Positions 13,401 to 22,721 of a stretch of DNA of 55,147 nt are shown one piece after another. The DNA lies in assembly GCA_008931825.1 (NCBI GenBank), contig QXVZ01013420.1:2578-57724 (forward strand). Reading direction: 5' to 3'. The DNA comes from Phallusia fumigata (taxonomy: Eukaryota; Chordata; Ascidiacea; Phlebobranchia; Ascidiidae). The translations under genes and the position numbers were made by a program. A model generated the notes under the pieces. The model had not been told where the DNA came from. It saw only the letters and a list, made by a program, of their open reading frames with translations, and did no database searches. How positions within the stretch are numbered: the stretch's first letter is position 1; each line of letters opens with the position of its first letter.

Positions 13401-16400
13401 CTGGTAGATATGGTCATGGAGTTGGGTCATCAGTTTTGTTTCACCTCGTAGCNGGGGGCTTGCACTATGTCTATGCACTTTGGCATCAAATGTTTGGCGG
13501 ATTTGAATGACACTTTTACAGCTGGTAGATATGGTCATGGAGTTGGGTCATCAGTTTTGTTTCACCTCGTAGCCCCAATGGTTACCCCACTAGCCCCCTA
13601 AAATGGGTCAAATTATTAAACAATCTTCGAATTGGATGAAATTCAGACAGTTTGTATAACATGTCATTGTGGTGCATAAATCAATCTGTTTTACCCCATA
13701 GCCCCAGCAGTCACCCCACCAGCCCCCTAAAATGGGTCAAATTATTAAACAATCTCCAAATTGGATGAAATTCGGACAGTTTGTAATACATTTCATTGTT
13801 GTGCATAAATTGATGTGTTTTACCCCATAGCCCCAGGGGGGGGGGCACTAGCCCCCTAAAATGGGTCAAATTGTTCAGCAATCTCCAAATTGAATTAAAT
13901 TCAGAGAGTTTGTGTTACATGTCATTGATGTGCTTTACCCCATAGCCCCAGCAGTTACCCCACTAGCCCCCGAAAATGGGTCAAATTGTTAAACAAGCTC
14001 TGAATTGGATGAAATTTGAACAGTTTGCATAACATGCGTTTGTGGTACAATAATTGATGTGTTTTACTCCATGCCCCAGCAGTTACCCACTAGCCCCCTA
14101 AAATGGGTCAAATTATTAAACAATCTCCGAATTGGACAGTTTGATGAAATTCGGACAGTTTGTATTACATGTCATTGTTGTGTTTTACCCCATAGCCCCA
14201 GCAGTTACCCCACTAGCCCCCTAAAATGGGTCAAAATGAACCATACAATTATTCAACAACTCTCCATGTGTGTTTTCTGCCTGCAGAAACAATCATGTTA
14301 TAAAAAGCTTAAGTAACGATGGTACCAAATGTGAAATAACATGGTGAATATATATGCATTTTTAAATGGGGTAATAGTGTATATGGATTGGCAATATGGT
14401 GAATGCCACCCTTCCAGTTATTTATGTCAATAATTGCTACATAAGTAATTTTACCATTAAAAACCTGTTCTACCCAAGCTATTTAAGTTTACATGCAGCC
14501 ACAAATAGCTAGTACTTCATGGAATGGGACGCATATTGTGTTCTTTTAGTTTGTCTAGCTCAGGTTTGTTTACATGTGTTGGTCAAGAAAGACCCCAGTT
14601 CACCCAAAGCATTTGATTTTTTTGTACATTTTTTTTTGGATTCATGCATTTTTCACCTTTTAAACCCCAAATATTCAGTTTTTGTTTACAATCACTTTAG
14701 TTTGTGTATACTAATCAAAATGCATTGTCATTTAAAATGTTGGTATGTAGGGTGCTTCTTATTGGTTGTTTAAAATTTCAGCCTGATTGGTCAAATATTT
14801 ACCCTTGCAGACCCAATTACATGTTAAAACGCTGTTTAGCCCCAAATGCAAAATGATGAAACACAAAGGGGGTGATTGATAAGTTTCTGACCCAAGCGTT
14901 ACAATGCTCAGCAGTTGGTAACAGGCTGCTGCTTCAGGGTGGCAGAAATGGTTAAGTTTTAATTGTGCAGTGGTAGTCTTAATTCGTTTGTTATATCGCA
15001 ATGTAGAAAACAGTGCACCACAGCAACTTTATTTAGTCATTATGGGTCCCCTTCCACGAAGGGGGGGGGGATTGTTTTTACTCTGTTTTTTTTTTTCTTT
15101 CTTTTTTTCTTTTTTTCTGTCTAGGGGGGGGGTGTTCCCACGTTTTAGTCATGAAGGAGTCGTCCAAATTTCTTCAAATTTTCACACATGATAGATGTTT
15201 ATCTGAAGTTGTGCACTGTCAACTTTTTACCCCAATTCACCCATCGGTTCACCCACAGGCCCCAAAAATGTAAAATTTTTAAAACCGCAATATTTACCAA
15301 AGTAAGTTACCTAGAAGTTTTCTATTTTGATAGCTGGTACAGTGCAATGTATTNCAGCGCAGTTTGTCAGATTATGGATACGTAATTAGGCGAAAAATAC
15401 AGGTGTTTCGCCTTAAATACAAACAATGTTTGGGGTAATGACAAATATCACTAAGGCCCGGACACTTGGTGTTCTAAAACGTTATTTTCCATGTGCGTAA
15501 AAGCTCGTTTTTTGACCGAATCGTAACAAATCATTCGGCCGAAACCGAAGCTTCGGTACATCACTAATTGTTGGTGTTTGTTTTTTTGGTAAAAAAATGG
15601 AAGAAATAGAACAGTTTGAAAAGGATTTTGCTTGTGCAAAGTATCGGGTATCGGATCGGATCGCGGTACTTTTGGTGTAAAATATCGGGTACTGGTATCG
15701 GATCAAAATATTGGTATCGGGTCAACCCTAATCACTACTATTCAGAAATTGCATGTGTGCCCCCCCCCCTATGTTTATGCTAGCAGAAACAATTATGTTA
15801 TAATATGCCAAGGGAATTAGGGACCCAATGCATTGTGGGTATTGAAAATATATCCAATGTAATAAAGAAAATGGTATATGTGCAGAACATCATTTTGAGG
15901 TGGCAGTGTATGTGGAATGAAAATATGGACAACGCCGCCTCTCTAGTTACTATATGGTTTTATGATTCAGAAATGCAACACCTCCCAATGCATACATGTG
16001 ATTGACATGATTTACAATAAACTAAGTTGAGCTATTACACCATTGCCCTATGTGCAAAAGAGAGGCTGCTTTGCAGTTCATCTAGTCTGAGACAATCAAA
16101 CTGTGATTGCATAGTGTTAACCGAAATGTGTTTGATAGATCACATTTGAAAAAAAACGATGTGTTATAATAACTTTGGTCCCATTTACGGTTGTACTCGG
16201 CTTGTATTTACGGTTGTTTTTTCATTTTTTTTTCAGTCTAATTCGCTAACTGACTTTGCTCTAACTACACTACAAGTCAGAAATTGCAAGTGTGTAGGGA
16301 CCCGATGCTAGCAAAAACAATTGTGCTATAAAACGTCAAAGAAATTAGGGACCCATTGTAAATTTTTAATGCAGGTACAGGGGCGTAACCAAGGGTGGGC

Positions 16401-19400
16401 GAAAGGGGCCATGGGCCCTCCCAAATTTTGAAACTGTACATTGAAGTAAGCTTTCTCTTGGAAAATATTCTTAAGTTTTACATTAAGTTAGGTTACTTGC
16501 CCCCCCCCCCCCCCAAAATTTTGGGGTGGGTACGGTATTGGCGTTTGGTTTCTTTTTTGGGCAAATCAGGTTTGTTTCGATTCATGTCTGCCCNNNNNNN
16601 NNNNNNNNNNNNNNNNNNNNNNNNNNNNNNNNNNNNNNNNNNNNNNNNNNNNNNNNNNNNNNNNNNNNNNNNNNNNNNNNNNNNNNNNNNNNNNNNNNNN
16701 NNNNNNNNNNNNNNNNNNNNNNNNNNNNNNCCCCCCACAAAATTTTAGGCTGGCTATGCCATTGTGCAGGTATTGAATATATATCCAGTGTAACAAATAG
16801 AAATTGGTATATGTGGAAAACATCATTTAAGGGGTAATGCCAATGGGGTATGTGCAATGGCAAGATGGAGAACGCCACCTCTTTAGTTATCAATTAAAGT
16901 CTGATGTTTTAAACAACAACTCATTAGCTAACGAACAATGTATGAGAAGAAAGACTGACTGTAGCTCAGATATGAAAGTGAATGATTGTAGCTTTAACAT
17001 ATGAGCAGCCACTAAACTTTTATGTCACATTTTAAACCTGCATTGATTTAACTTTGCAGAAACTGAACAAAGAAAGGTATTTGTCCACTTCAGCAAAAGT
17101 TGGAAACAAAATTTATGTCTTTGGTGGATTAAATATTGCTGCAGAGAAAAGTGGTGAAATGTTGGATTTGGGAACAAATGAAAAATGGGAAATGATGCAC
17201 AATATGTTGAAAGCTCGTAACTGTGCTGCATCAGCAGTTATTGGAGGTAAGTGAATTGCCAACAAAACAAACTCTCATTGTAGGTAACTAAGAATGTTTG
17301 ATGTGGAATTGTAACTCTTAGATCTACAAGTGTTTTATCTGCTAAAGTTATTTGAATGAATGGACATGCAGAGATAAACAACTTTGCTAATACAAATGCA
17401 AACTTTACAAAAGTGATGGTTCAGCATCATTTGTGAGAGATTGCTTTGATCTAAAGAACATAACAAGATAAACAGAAACTGTTTGTCTTTGATTGTTTTA
17501 TGTGCCGGCTAAAATTTTCCTTTTTGGTGGAACAAATTTAACCAGAGTTGATACTTTTATATTTATAGGATTTTTTTAATGGAACATATACAATAAAAAT
17601 CCAGGTTTGTGTAAATCATGTTTTACCCTGCACATATCAAATGTTAACAAACCATAAATGAAAGAAGGTAATTTGTTATTCTGTTGTCAAAAGGTATTTT
17701 GACAGTAAATATATATTTTAGACAGCATTTATGTGACTGGTGGATGGAAAAGTGGCCATGGCAGTAGTTCATCGTGTGAAGTTTACGAGGTGAACAGCGA
17801 TAAGTGGAGCAAGATTCCTGACATGTTGAAGAAAAGATCAAGCCATGTAATGTGTTCAATTGAGAGTAAGAATGTGGTTTTTTATTGAACAAACAAGTAA
17901 TATTTTTACAACAAATAAACTTGTTGCTTATATACTGTATTCAAAATATATTGATTCAAACCATGTTTATTGAATGTGTCTAATATCAAACATGTTTACA
18001 GATTTACTTTATTGTGTTGCTGGATTAGACAACTCCTGTGAGTATTACAATGTGCGAACCTCAAAGTGGAATTTAATTCCACCAATGAATCAGAAATCAG
18101 CAACATATGGTTTATCTTGTGTTGCATTAAATGGAAAGATTTATGTCACAGGTAATCATGTGCAAATATTTGAGGCATAATGAAGCAAACACAGTTTTAT
18201 TACTGGACCGACATTTGGTCTTCACCTGAGTTGCAAGTTTATCTTCAAATGATTCCAAAGTCACAGACTTTCTCTATTGATGATTTAAGCAACATTATTT
18301 TGCAACAAAGCCCTGTTTACAACAAACAATTTGATGTTCTATTTTAAAAAACACTGTTTCTTCTAAAAAAACACAGACACCTGCATTTTTGTTAGCTGGC
18401 ATTTTTCCCAAATAGAAAAAAAGTACAGTGCGCCTCGGTTAATCCAGACCGTCACCCAATTCATTTAAAACTGGAGGTTTGATTGATCTGATGTTCAGGT
18501 AATCCGGATTTTTTTGCATCCCCTTCCATGAAGGGGACACATACTGTTTTTGTTTTCTTTACTTCCTTTATTCTGTTTAATGTGAGTTTGATCCTCTCAT
18601 TTGGCCAAGAAAAAGTCGTCACATTTGTGTAATTTTGCACAAATGATAGATGGGTATCTGATGTTGTGCACTGTAATTTGGTCTGTCAAGTGCAAAACAT
18701 TGTCGTTAAATTTATACCACATTAATAAAAGGGCCATTTAGAGTTTGTTGTGACTCAGCTAAAGGTTACTGTAGGTCAACCTATTTTTTAGTGTGGCTGC
18801 GAGGTTGAAATTTATGGTTTTGACATTGAGATTGTAATTGGCATGGTGTTGGAAATGATTTGGTTGAATTCTAAAAAGTGTTCTTACTTTGATACTTAAC
18901 CACCATGCTTAGTCTGACACTTACCGTGCCTTATTAACAATACTTCCAAAGAGCAATTACATGTGTGTGGGGATCTATACGTTCATGTTAGCAAAAAAAC
19001 AATCATGTTACAAAACTTCAAGGAAATTAGGGTTCCAATGTAATACAAGTATTAAATCCAATGTAATAAAATGGTACACCAACTCTTTAGTTTTAATAGT
19101 CAAAGTGGTTTTCAATACCACACTACAAGAAACTCAAAATGCTTTGATTCTTGACAGGTGGATTGGGATCATCATTTCATCATGAATGTTACGATCCAGT
19201 TGCATGTAAATGGAGAACACTTGCACCAATAAACACTGGACATGTATATCATGGAGCTTGTGTGATAAACGGAAAGATTTATGTTGCTGGTGGAAAACTA
19301 GAGGGGTAGGAGTTGTTTTATTGTAATGTCATTATTAAGGGCCCCCTTCACCCACAGGCCCCCCAAAATGTGAAATTTTTAAAACAGCAATATTTAACAA

Positions 19401-22400
19401 AGTAAGTCACCTAGAAGTTTCCTATTTTGACAGTTTATACAATGCAAAGTATTTTAAAAATATTTTGACTTTGGATTTACCCATTTTTTACCTTTTTAAT
19501 ATCAAATATCCAGGTTTTTGTTTACATATGTTTGTTCCCATGTTTTGGTCAAGAAAGAATTATACGAGTCTTCAAATTTCCACGCATGATATATGGGTTT
19601 CTGAAGTAATGTACTGACAACTTTTTACCCCAGTTCACCCACAGGCCCCCAAAACGTGAAATTTTTAAAACAACAATATTTACAAAGTGAGTCACCTAGA
19701 ATGTTCATACTTGGATAATTGATACAATGCAAAGTATTTTTAAATATTTTGTGATTTTTATTTGGATCCACCCATTTCTTACCTTTTTAAACCCAAATAT
19801 TCAGTTTTTTGTTAACATGCCCTTTACTTCTGATACACTAATTTAAATGTGTTAATATTTAGGACATAGATATGTAGGGTGCTTCTTATTGGTTGTTTAA
19901 AATTTGAGCCTGATCAAGTATTTACTCTTACAGCCGCAAATATGTGTGTTTGAGTGTTAACTGTTTTCCCCCAAATGCAAAACGACCTGACGCAAGGGAA
20001 TGATTGAGGAGTTTCCGATGCAACGCTCAGCGGTTGGTTACAGGCTGCTACTCAACACATAAATGTGATTAAAATCAAGCTGTAATTGCGCAGTGGTGAC
20101 CTTAATATGTTTGTTATTTTGTAATGTAGAAGACAGTGCGGCACAGTGGTTAATTTGTTCGTTTTTATTTTAAGTATTTTAAAGTATTTTGTGACTTTAA
20201 TTTGGATTCACCCATTGTGTACCTTTTTAACCCCAAATATTCAGTTTGTTTTTTACATGCCGTTTACATCAGACATACTAATCCAAATATATTGAAATTT
20301 AAAATGTATATATGTAGGGTGCTTCTCATTGGTTGTTTAAAATTTTAGCATGATCGGTCAAGTATTTCCCCTTACAGCTGCAAATACTTGTTAAACGCTG
20401 ACTGTTTTCCCCCAAATGCAACATGACCAGACGCGAGGGAGCGATGGACGAGTTTACGACTCAAGCGGCGCGATGCTCAGCGGTTGGTCACAGGCTGCTT
20501 CTTCACACATAAATGGGCATTTATAGGGTGCAGCCAGGCGGGGTTTCGTTTTAATTATGTTTTATGATGGACAAAGCTCAGCTGTTTATATTTCATCACT
20601 TGTTTAGGTGATTGCGTAGCGTAAACCAAAATGCGTCCGGTAAATAACGTTGTAAAGGTGATACATTACAATAACTTTGCTTTCATTTACAGTTTTACTT
20701 TATTGTACAAAAACATGTAAGCACACAGTTAGTTGGTCTAGAAGCGTAATGTTGTTGTTGTTGAATTTATAGTACATTACTGAAACCGAGCTGAAGATAT
20801 TCGTTAAGAGTTTGTTGCGGCTCGGCGAAAGGTCACTGTAGGTCAAACTATCGACAAGTGGGGCTGTGGGGTTTAAATTGTGCTGTTTACAGTGAGATTG
20901 CAACTGGCATAATTTAAAAAATGATTTGATTAGAATATAAGTGGAAATCTTTACTTTTTGTTTTTCCACCGATTTTTAAACTAGTCTCATCCTAAAACAT
21001 CGCTACTATTTATGGGTCCCCTTCCCTGAAGGGGACACATATTGTTTTTACTCTGTTTTTTTTTTCTCCCCTGCAAGTTTGTCTGCACCTTTTTGGTATG
21101 AAATGTTTCCTGGATTGGAATGAAACTTTCACAGGTGGTAGATATGGTCATGTAGTTGTGCCATTTGTTTTCTTTTGACCCCACAGCCCCAATGGTTACC
21201 CCGCTAACCCCAAAATTGTAAAACGTTTTTAACATGCGTGCGCACCACAAACGTTAGTTTAGTGTGGACTATATGCACAATTTGGTAATGACACACACTG
21301 GCTTTACCATGCCAGACAAATAACATCGCAGTGTTGTCTGTCTATGCGGGCGAGTGGAAACCAATAGTATGAGGCATGAATATTGAGTTGATAAAGTCAC
21401 AATGCATCTATAGAGACAAGGGAAATCTCCATGTTAAACACTTTCTAAATTTTGTAGTTGATGACTGTTGGTACGCAATATTTTGTTGGAGGAAATTTTG
21501 CGATTGGTAGACTGGGTCTTGGGGGTGAGTTTAACCTTTGGGCCTGGTCCGGATAGCCCCCAAAAATGGGGTAAATTATTAAACAATGCCCAAATTAGAT
21601 AAAATTTGGACAACTTGTAGAACATGCAATTGTGGTGTATCAATTGCTGTGTTTTATATGTAGCCCCATCAGTCAACCTACTATTCCCAAAAATTTCTAT
21701 ATTGGGTCATGGTGGTGTCTAATTCCTGTTGTCAGTTAAAATCACCAACTTTAGAATTAAATTATAATACAATAATAGTTTTTTTTTAAATATCTGCTAC
21801 AACTGTTACATGTATCTTGGCAATTACATATTCTACAACTTTGCGTGTGTGGGGACCCATGCGTTTCTGCCTGCAGAAACAATAATGTCATAAAAACTAT
21901 AGGCAACTTTGGGACCCAATATAGCAAAAAAACAGTGAATATGGCATTTTTAAATGTGTTGAAATAGTGTGTGTGAAATGGCAATATGGTGAAAGCTACC
22001 CTTCTAGTTGAAACTGCATGTGTGTGGGGACCCATATGTTTATGCTAGCAGAAACAATCATGTCATAAAATGCCAAGGGAATTTGGGACCCAATGTTATG
22101 CAGACATTAAAATATATATCCAACATAATGAAGGAAATGGTACATGTGGAAAACATCAATCTGGGGTGGTAGTGTATGTGGAATGAAAATATGGAGAATG
22201 TCACCTCTCTAGTTTCATGACAATCTAATTCCTAAAAGTGTAATAAAAAAAACTTTTTTTAAATCCTCTTCCTCAGTCATGTAATTTGATATGACATACA
22301 TGTGTGCAATAGAGCCTAAAGACCTTAATGAAGTTGGATTGACTGAATACTGGAATAGTTTTCTAAATTTCAAACAGCAAAATAAAATCATTTCCATGTA

Positions 22401-22630
22401 CCTCAGACATAATGTAAAAGTTGATTTGGATTTCACAGCCATGTATATACGTATGTGCAAGATTTATTCAGATGTTCTGTTGAACATGTTTGTTGTACAG
22501 GAGTGGTTTCAGTTGGGAACGTCATGGTGTTCTTAGTTCAGTTGAAGTTTACGACCCTACTCAAGATTCTTGGACACATTGCTTTGACTTGCAAAAACCT
22601 GTGGAGGGACACACAGTTGTAGCTTTGTGA
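1466..22630 (+). CDS. TKL-type kinase - proline-rich linker - Kelch propeller chimera (spliced gene, 15 exons)
   Basis: Proposed exons: 1466-1492, 5957-6126, 6185-7080, 7171-7242, 7507-7575, 7719-7787, 10025-10084, 10467-10538, 10646-10711, 13041-13126, 17060-17246, 17722-17865, 18002-18151, 19158-19305, 22501-22630. All have GT donors and AG acceptors, phases agree at every junction, and they sum to 2346 nt (781 residues plus TGA). Residues ~10-300 are a kinase, ~365-500 a linker, ~501-781 six Kelch repeats. I know no standard animal family with this order. A cytosolic signalling kinase whose propeller recruits substrates or adaptors is inference: no signal peptide or membrane segment is seen. 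The Kelch half lacks a BTB domain. AATAAA at 22716 fits a poly(A) signal. Least certain joins: tiny exon 1 to exon 2, and exon 9 to exon 10 (2.3-kb intron). Alternatively two neighbouring genes. Confidence 0.72.
2057..2172. repeat. Duplicate of the Harbinger element left end, beside an n
   Basis: This stretch (GGCGTTACGAACACATCTCGC onward) closely matches 2464-2579 and stops at the n at 2173. It is either a second copy of the element end or, more likely, an allelic contig end left unmerged by the assembler, as at the other n positions. Confidence 0.55.
2469..3612 (+). pseudogene. Decayed PIF/Harbinger transposase (HARBI1-like) element
   Basis: Around 3043-3150 the frames give FPGVIGAIDGTHVFII and a NRKGY motif, then NVQ: the first DDE Asp block of HARBI1-like transposases. 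At 3265-3355 SNVYQQFESGKYHNGILLADS and KPWLMTPF follow, the second catalytic block with its conserved surround. An ORF at 2693-2971 (MSKRTLKTPENNPLEMSNLD) may be the N-terminal part. At least two frameshifts separate the blocks (one in the CGTTTCCGGGCG stretch, another near 3150), so it is not functional. Ends share GGCATTACGAA (2469) and its complement (to about 3612); no clear target duplication was found. Confidence 0.75.
3708..4565. mobile_element. 858-bp Harbinger-type MITE with TTA target duplication
   Basis: Terminal inverted repeats AGGTGGCTGTACACAG at 3708 and the complement ending at 4565, flanked by TTA on both sides (3705-3707, 4566-4568), the target duplication typical of PIF/Harbinger. 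The subterminal regions are packed with ACGTCCGT/ACGGACG-type short inverted motifs (about 3723-3860 and 4365-4550). No coding potential. It lies next to the decayed Harbinger transposase; whether that family mobilised it is unknown. An n at 4341 interrupts it. Confidence 0.85.
4569..5956. other. Remainder of proposed intron 1: no gene seen
   Basis: AT-rich sequence without a recognisable exon or repeat. ORFs here (minus strand 4979-5227, 5724-5912, 5870-6109) resemble no known protein and the last overlaps the real kinase exon antisense. Confidence 0.5.
5957..7080 (+). CDS. Kinase-domain exons (5957-6126 and 6185-7080) of the chimera
   Basis: The protein kinase domain is complete. The glycine loop AGRGGYGKV is at residues ~27-35, VAVK gives the ATP-binding Lys49, a likely C-helix Glu is at ~70, the catalytic loop HGDMKPENILL starts at 148 (Asp150, Lys152, Asn155), the Mg-binding DFG is at 168-170, AAPE at ~199-202, then QDVFSCAIIFYEML for helix F and SPAQRPNM for the helix-I Arg. 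All residues for catalysis are present. HGD in place of HRD is typical of IRAK/Pelle-like and some other TKL kinases; RIPK-like is also possible. The acceptor at 5956 (ATTTAG) and donor at 6127 (GTAAGT) are good. The big exon ends in a Pro/Gln-rich tail (QVHPTEPSQHQG) resembling the downstream linker repeats. Confidence 0.88.
7171..10711 (+). CDS. Linker exons: two tandemly duplicated phase-1 exon types
   Basis: Six short exons, all starting and ending in phase 1. Type B (72 nt each): 7171-7242 (GGNPSADPANSQLNITVPS) and 10467-10538 (GRNPFLEAAYSQINITSPK). Type A: 7507-7575, 7719-7787 (both 69 nt), 10025-10084 (60 nt), 10646-10711 (66 nt), following VLESDQPPHVQPRENPPE plus a QHQG end. The copies are clearly homologous in protein, and exons 5 and 6 also share flanking intron sequence (TTTTTTACACATAG acceptor). 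The end of the kinase exon carries a similar unit, which may be the ancestor. The module is rich in Pro, Gln and charged residues and probably disordered. Symmetric phase means any exon can be skipped or included without breaking frame. Confidence 0.8.
7880..8038 (+). repeat. Fragment of the interspersed GGGNCCCCTT repeat family
   Basis: Starts TTATGGGCCCCTTTTAGG and continues with GCAAAGTATTT and a TTCACCTATGTATTACC block also seen near 19430-19500, 19730-19790 and 20170-20230. Intronic, + orientation, directly followed by a fuller copy. Confidence 0.5.
8039..9960 (+). repeat. Non-autonomous element with ~129-bp tandem core (11-12 units)
   Basis: The left end, TATGGGTCCCCTTCCTGAAG, has a small palindrome (CCCCTTC/GAAGGGG). 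From about 8226 to 9660 a unit repeats with starts near 8226, 8354, 8484, 8613, 8743, 8872, 9003, 9132, 9261, 9390, 9519 and 9645, a period of 129-130 bp. Each unit holds TAGCCCCAGCAGTTACCCCA and GACAGTTTGTATAACATGTC. The right end (about 9790-9960) has GTGTGGGGACC and a GCCTGCAGAAAC hairpin. Similar elements with fewer or different core units lie elsewhere in the window. A Helitron-like (HINE/DINE-type) origin is a guess from the tandem core and CTAGTT-like right ends. Confidence 0.8.
10789..10830 (+). pseudogene. Decayed third type-B linker exon
   Basis: After an intact-looking acceptor (ATATGCAG, ending 10788) the sequence begins like the type-B exons (GGGGAAAATTC, then CCTGACCAGAGTG matching the GACCCAGCTAACAG region), but it is frameshifted and meets TGA after GKFIT. 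Its place after a type-A exon repeats the A-B alternation. If spliced in, it would end the protein before the Kelch propeller. Confidence 0.5.
10990..12740. repeat. TTCGAAT-rich degenerate repeat array
   Basis: Degenerate units of roughly 100-120 bp carry AATTGTATTCGAATAAAT and GTATTTGTATTCATGAATT, recurring from about 11000 to 11760 and again 12465-12710. The array is split by the MITE-like insert at 11768-12461. It lies in the intron between the last linker exon and the first Kelch exon. Confidence 0.6.
11768..12461. mobile_element. MITE-like insert with GGCGCAACTAG inverted ends
   Basis: An 11-bp inverted repeat, GGCGCAACTAG at 11768-11778 and CTAGTTGCGCC at 12451-12461, bounds about 694 bp that interrupt the TTCGAAT array. 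Clear target duplications were not found. The internal ORFs (12110-12391 and 12295-12555) have no recognisable product. Confidence 0.5.
13041..22630 (+). CDS. Kelch propeller exons (six blades) of the chimera
   Basis: Exons 13041-13126, 17060-17246, 17722-17865, 18002-18151, 19158-19305 and 22501-22630 encode about 280 residues. Six blade-starting strands are visible: LVIGG, IYVFGG, IYVTGG, LYCVAG, IYVTGG, IYVAGG. Most are followed by the Tyr and Trp spaced as in Kelch repeats (CEVYEVNSDKWSKIP, CEYYNVRTSKWNLIP, HECYDPVACKWRTLA, VEVYDPTQDSWTHC). Blade 1 has His where the Trp is usual. The first exon enters in phase 1, matching the phase-1 exit of all linker exons. Exon 19158-19305 ends LEG in phase 2 (donor GG|GTAGGA, just before an in-frame TAG), matched by the one-base start at 22501. 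No BTB/BACK domain precedes the repeats. Confidence 0.88.
13145..14420 (+). repeat. Second large copy of the tandem-core repeat element
   Basis: Left end ATTATGGGTCCCCTTCCTGA at 13145, core units starting near 13571, 13699, 13829, 13943, 14071 and 14198, right end with GTGTTTTCTGCCTGCAGAAAC at about 14268 and CCACCCTTCCAGTT at about 14419. A 113-bp stretch is exactly repeated on either side of the n at 13453 (13340-13452 and 13461-13573), probably an assembly artefact. Intronic, + orientation. Confidence 0.75.
14690..15040 (+). repeat. Interspersed repeat (GGGTGCTTCTTATTGGTTG family)
   Basis: Shares GGTGCTTCTTATTGGTTGTT, a CCCAAATGCAAAATGA stretch and AATGCTCAGCAGTTGGT with copies near 19860-20150 and 20300-20540. 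Function and class not recognised. Confidence 0.5.
15041..15960 (+). repeat. Third copy of the GGGTCCCCTTCC element, alternative core
   Basis: Starts ATTATGGGTCCCCTTCC at 15041, but the interior has a different module: TTCACACATGATAGATG, TTTACCCCAATTCACCC and AAATTTTTAAAACCGCAATA. The right end has AGAAACAATTATGTTATAAT at about 15785 and GCCGCCTCTCTAGTTA at about 15945. It carries long homopolymer runs (G at 15061-15070, T/C tracts) and an n at 15354. Confidence 0.6.
16270..16890 (+). repeat. Repeat right-end fragment with insert and 137-base N gap
   Basis: The outer parts match the right end of the element family (AGGGACCC, AAAACAATTGTGCTATAAAA at ~16313; GAGAACGCCACCTCTTTAGTT to ~16890). 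Inside is another insert beginning GGGGCGTAACCAAGGGTGGG at ~16380, with a C16 run near 16500, and the assembly gap 16594-16730. ORFs through the N run are meaningless. Confidence 0.6.
18510..19110 (+). repeat. Fragmentary copy of the GGGTCCCCTTCC element
   Basis: GCATCCCCTTCCATGAAGGGG at 18517 keeps the terminal palindrome; the alternative core follows and GTGTGTGGGGATCTATACG near 18962 belongs to the right end, finishing near CTCTTTAGTTTTAATAG (about 19085-19100). Located in the intron between Kelch exons 18002-18151 and 19158-19305. Confidence 0.55.
19335..20985 (+). repeat. Mixed interspersed repeats in the last Kelch intron
   Basis: Two copies of the ACCCACAGGCCCCCAAAA / AAATTTTTAAAACA module (about 19345-19480 and 19610-19790), then two copies of the GGTGCTTCT(T/C)ATTGGTTG family (about 19830-20150 and 20280-20560) and a tail (20570-20980) with ATAACTTTGCTTTCATTTAC similar to 16165-16200. 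No coding sequence seen. Confidence 0.5.
21005..22216 (+). repeat. Fourth tandem-core element copy plus an adjacent right-end copy
   Basis: Left end TTTATGGGTCCCCTTCCCTG at about 21010, degenerate core at 21180-21670, right end with GTGTGGGGACCCATGCGTTTC at about 21847 and CTACCCTTCTAGTT ending near 22010. A second right-end segment follows at once (TGTGTGGGGACCCATATG at about 22020 to CACCTCTCTAGTTTC at about 22216). Confidence 0.65.
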
Positions 22631-22715
22631 ACCACACTGTATACTAATGCATAACAACAGAATATCAACCTAACAAATGCCAAATACATTGGTGTCTTTG
22701 CTATCAAGAAGCCAA

Positions 22716-22721
22716 AATAAA
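22716..22721 (+). terminator. Poly(A) signal AATAAA of the kinase-Kelch gene
   Basis: AATAAA lies 86 bases after the TGA at 22628-22630, followed by a T-rich stretch. Placement fits a 3' end. Confidence 0.55.

Noticed and set aside
16395..16893. Several ORFs of 80-117 codons
   Set aside because: They run through the 137-base N gap and poly-C/poly-G runs; the open frame is an artefact.
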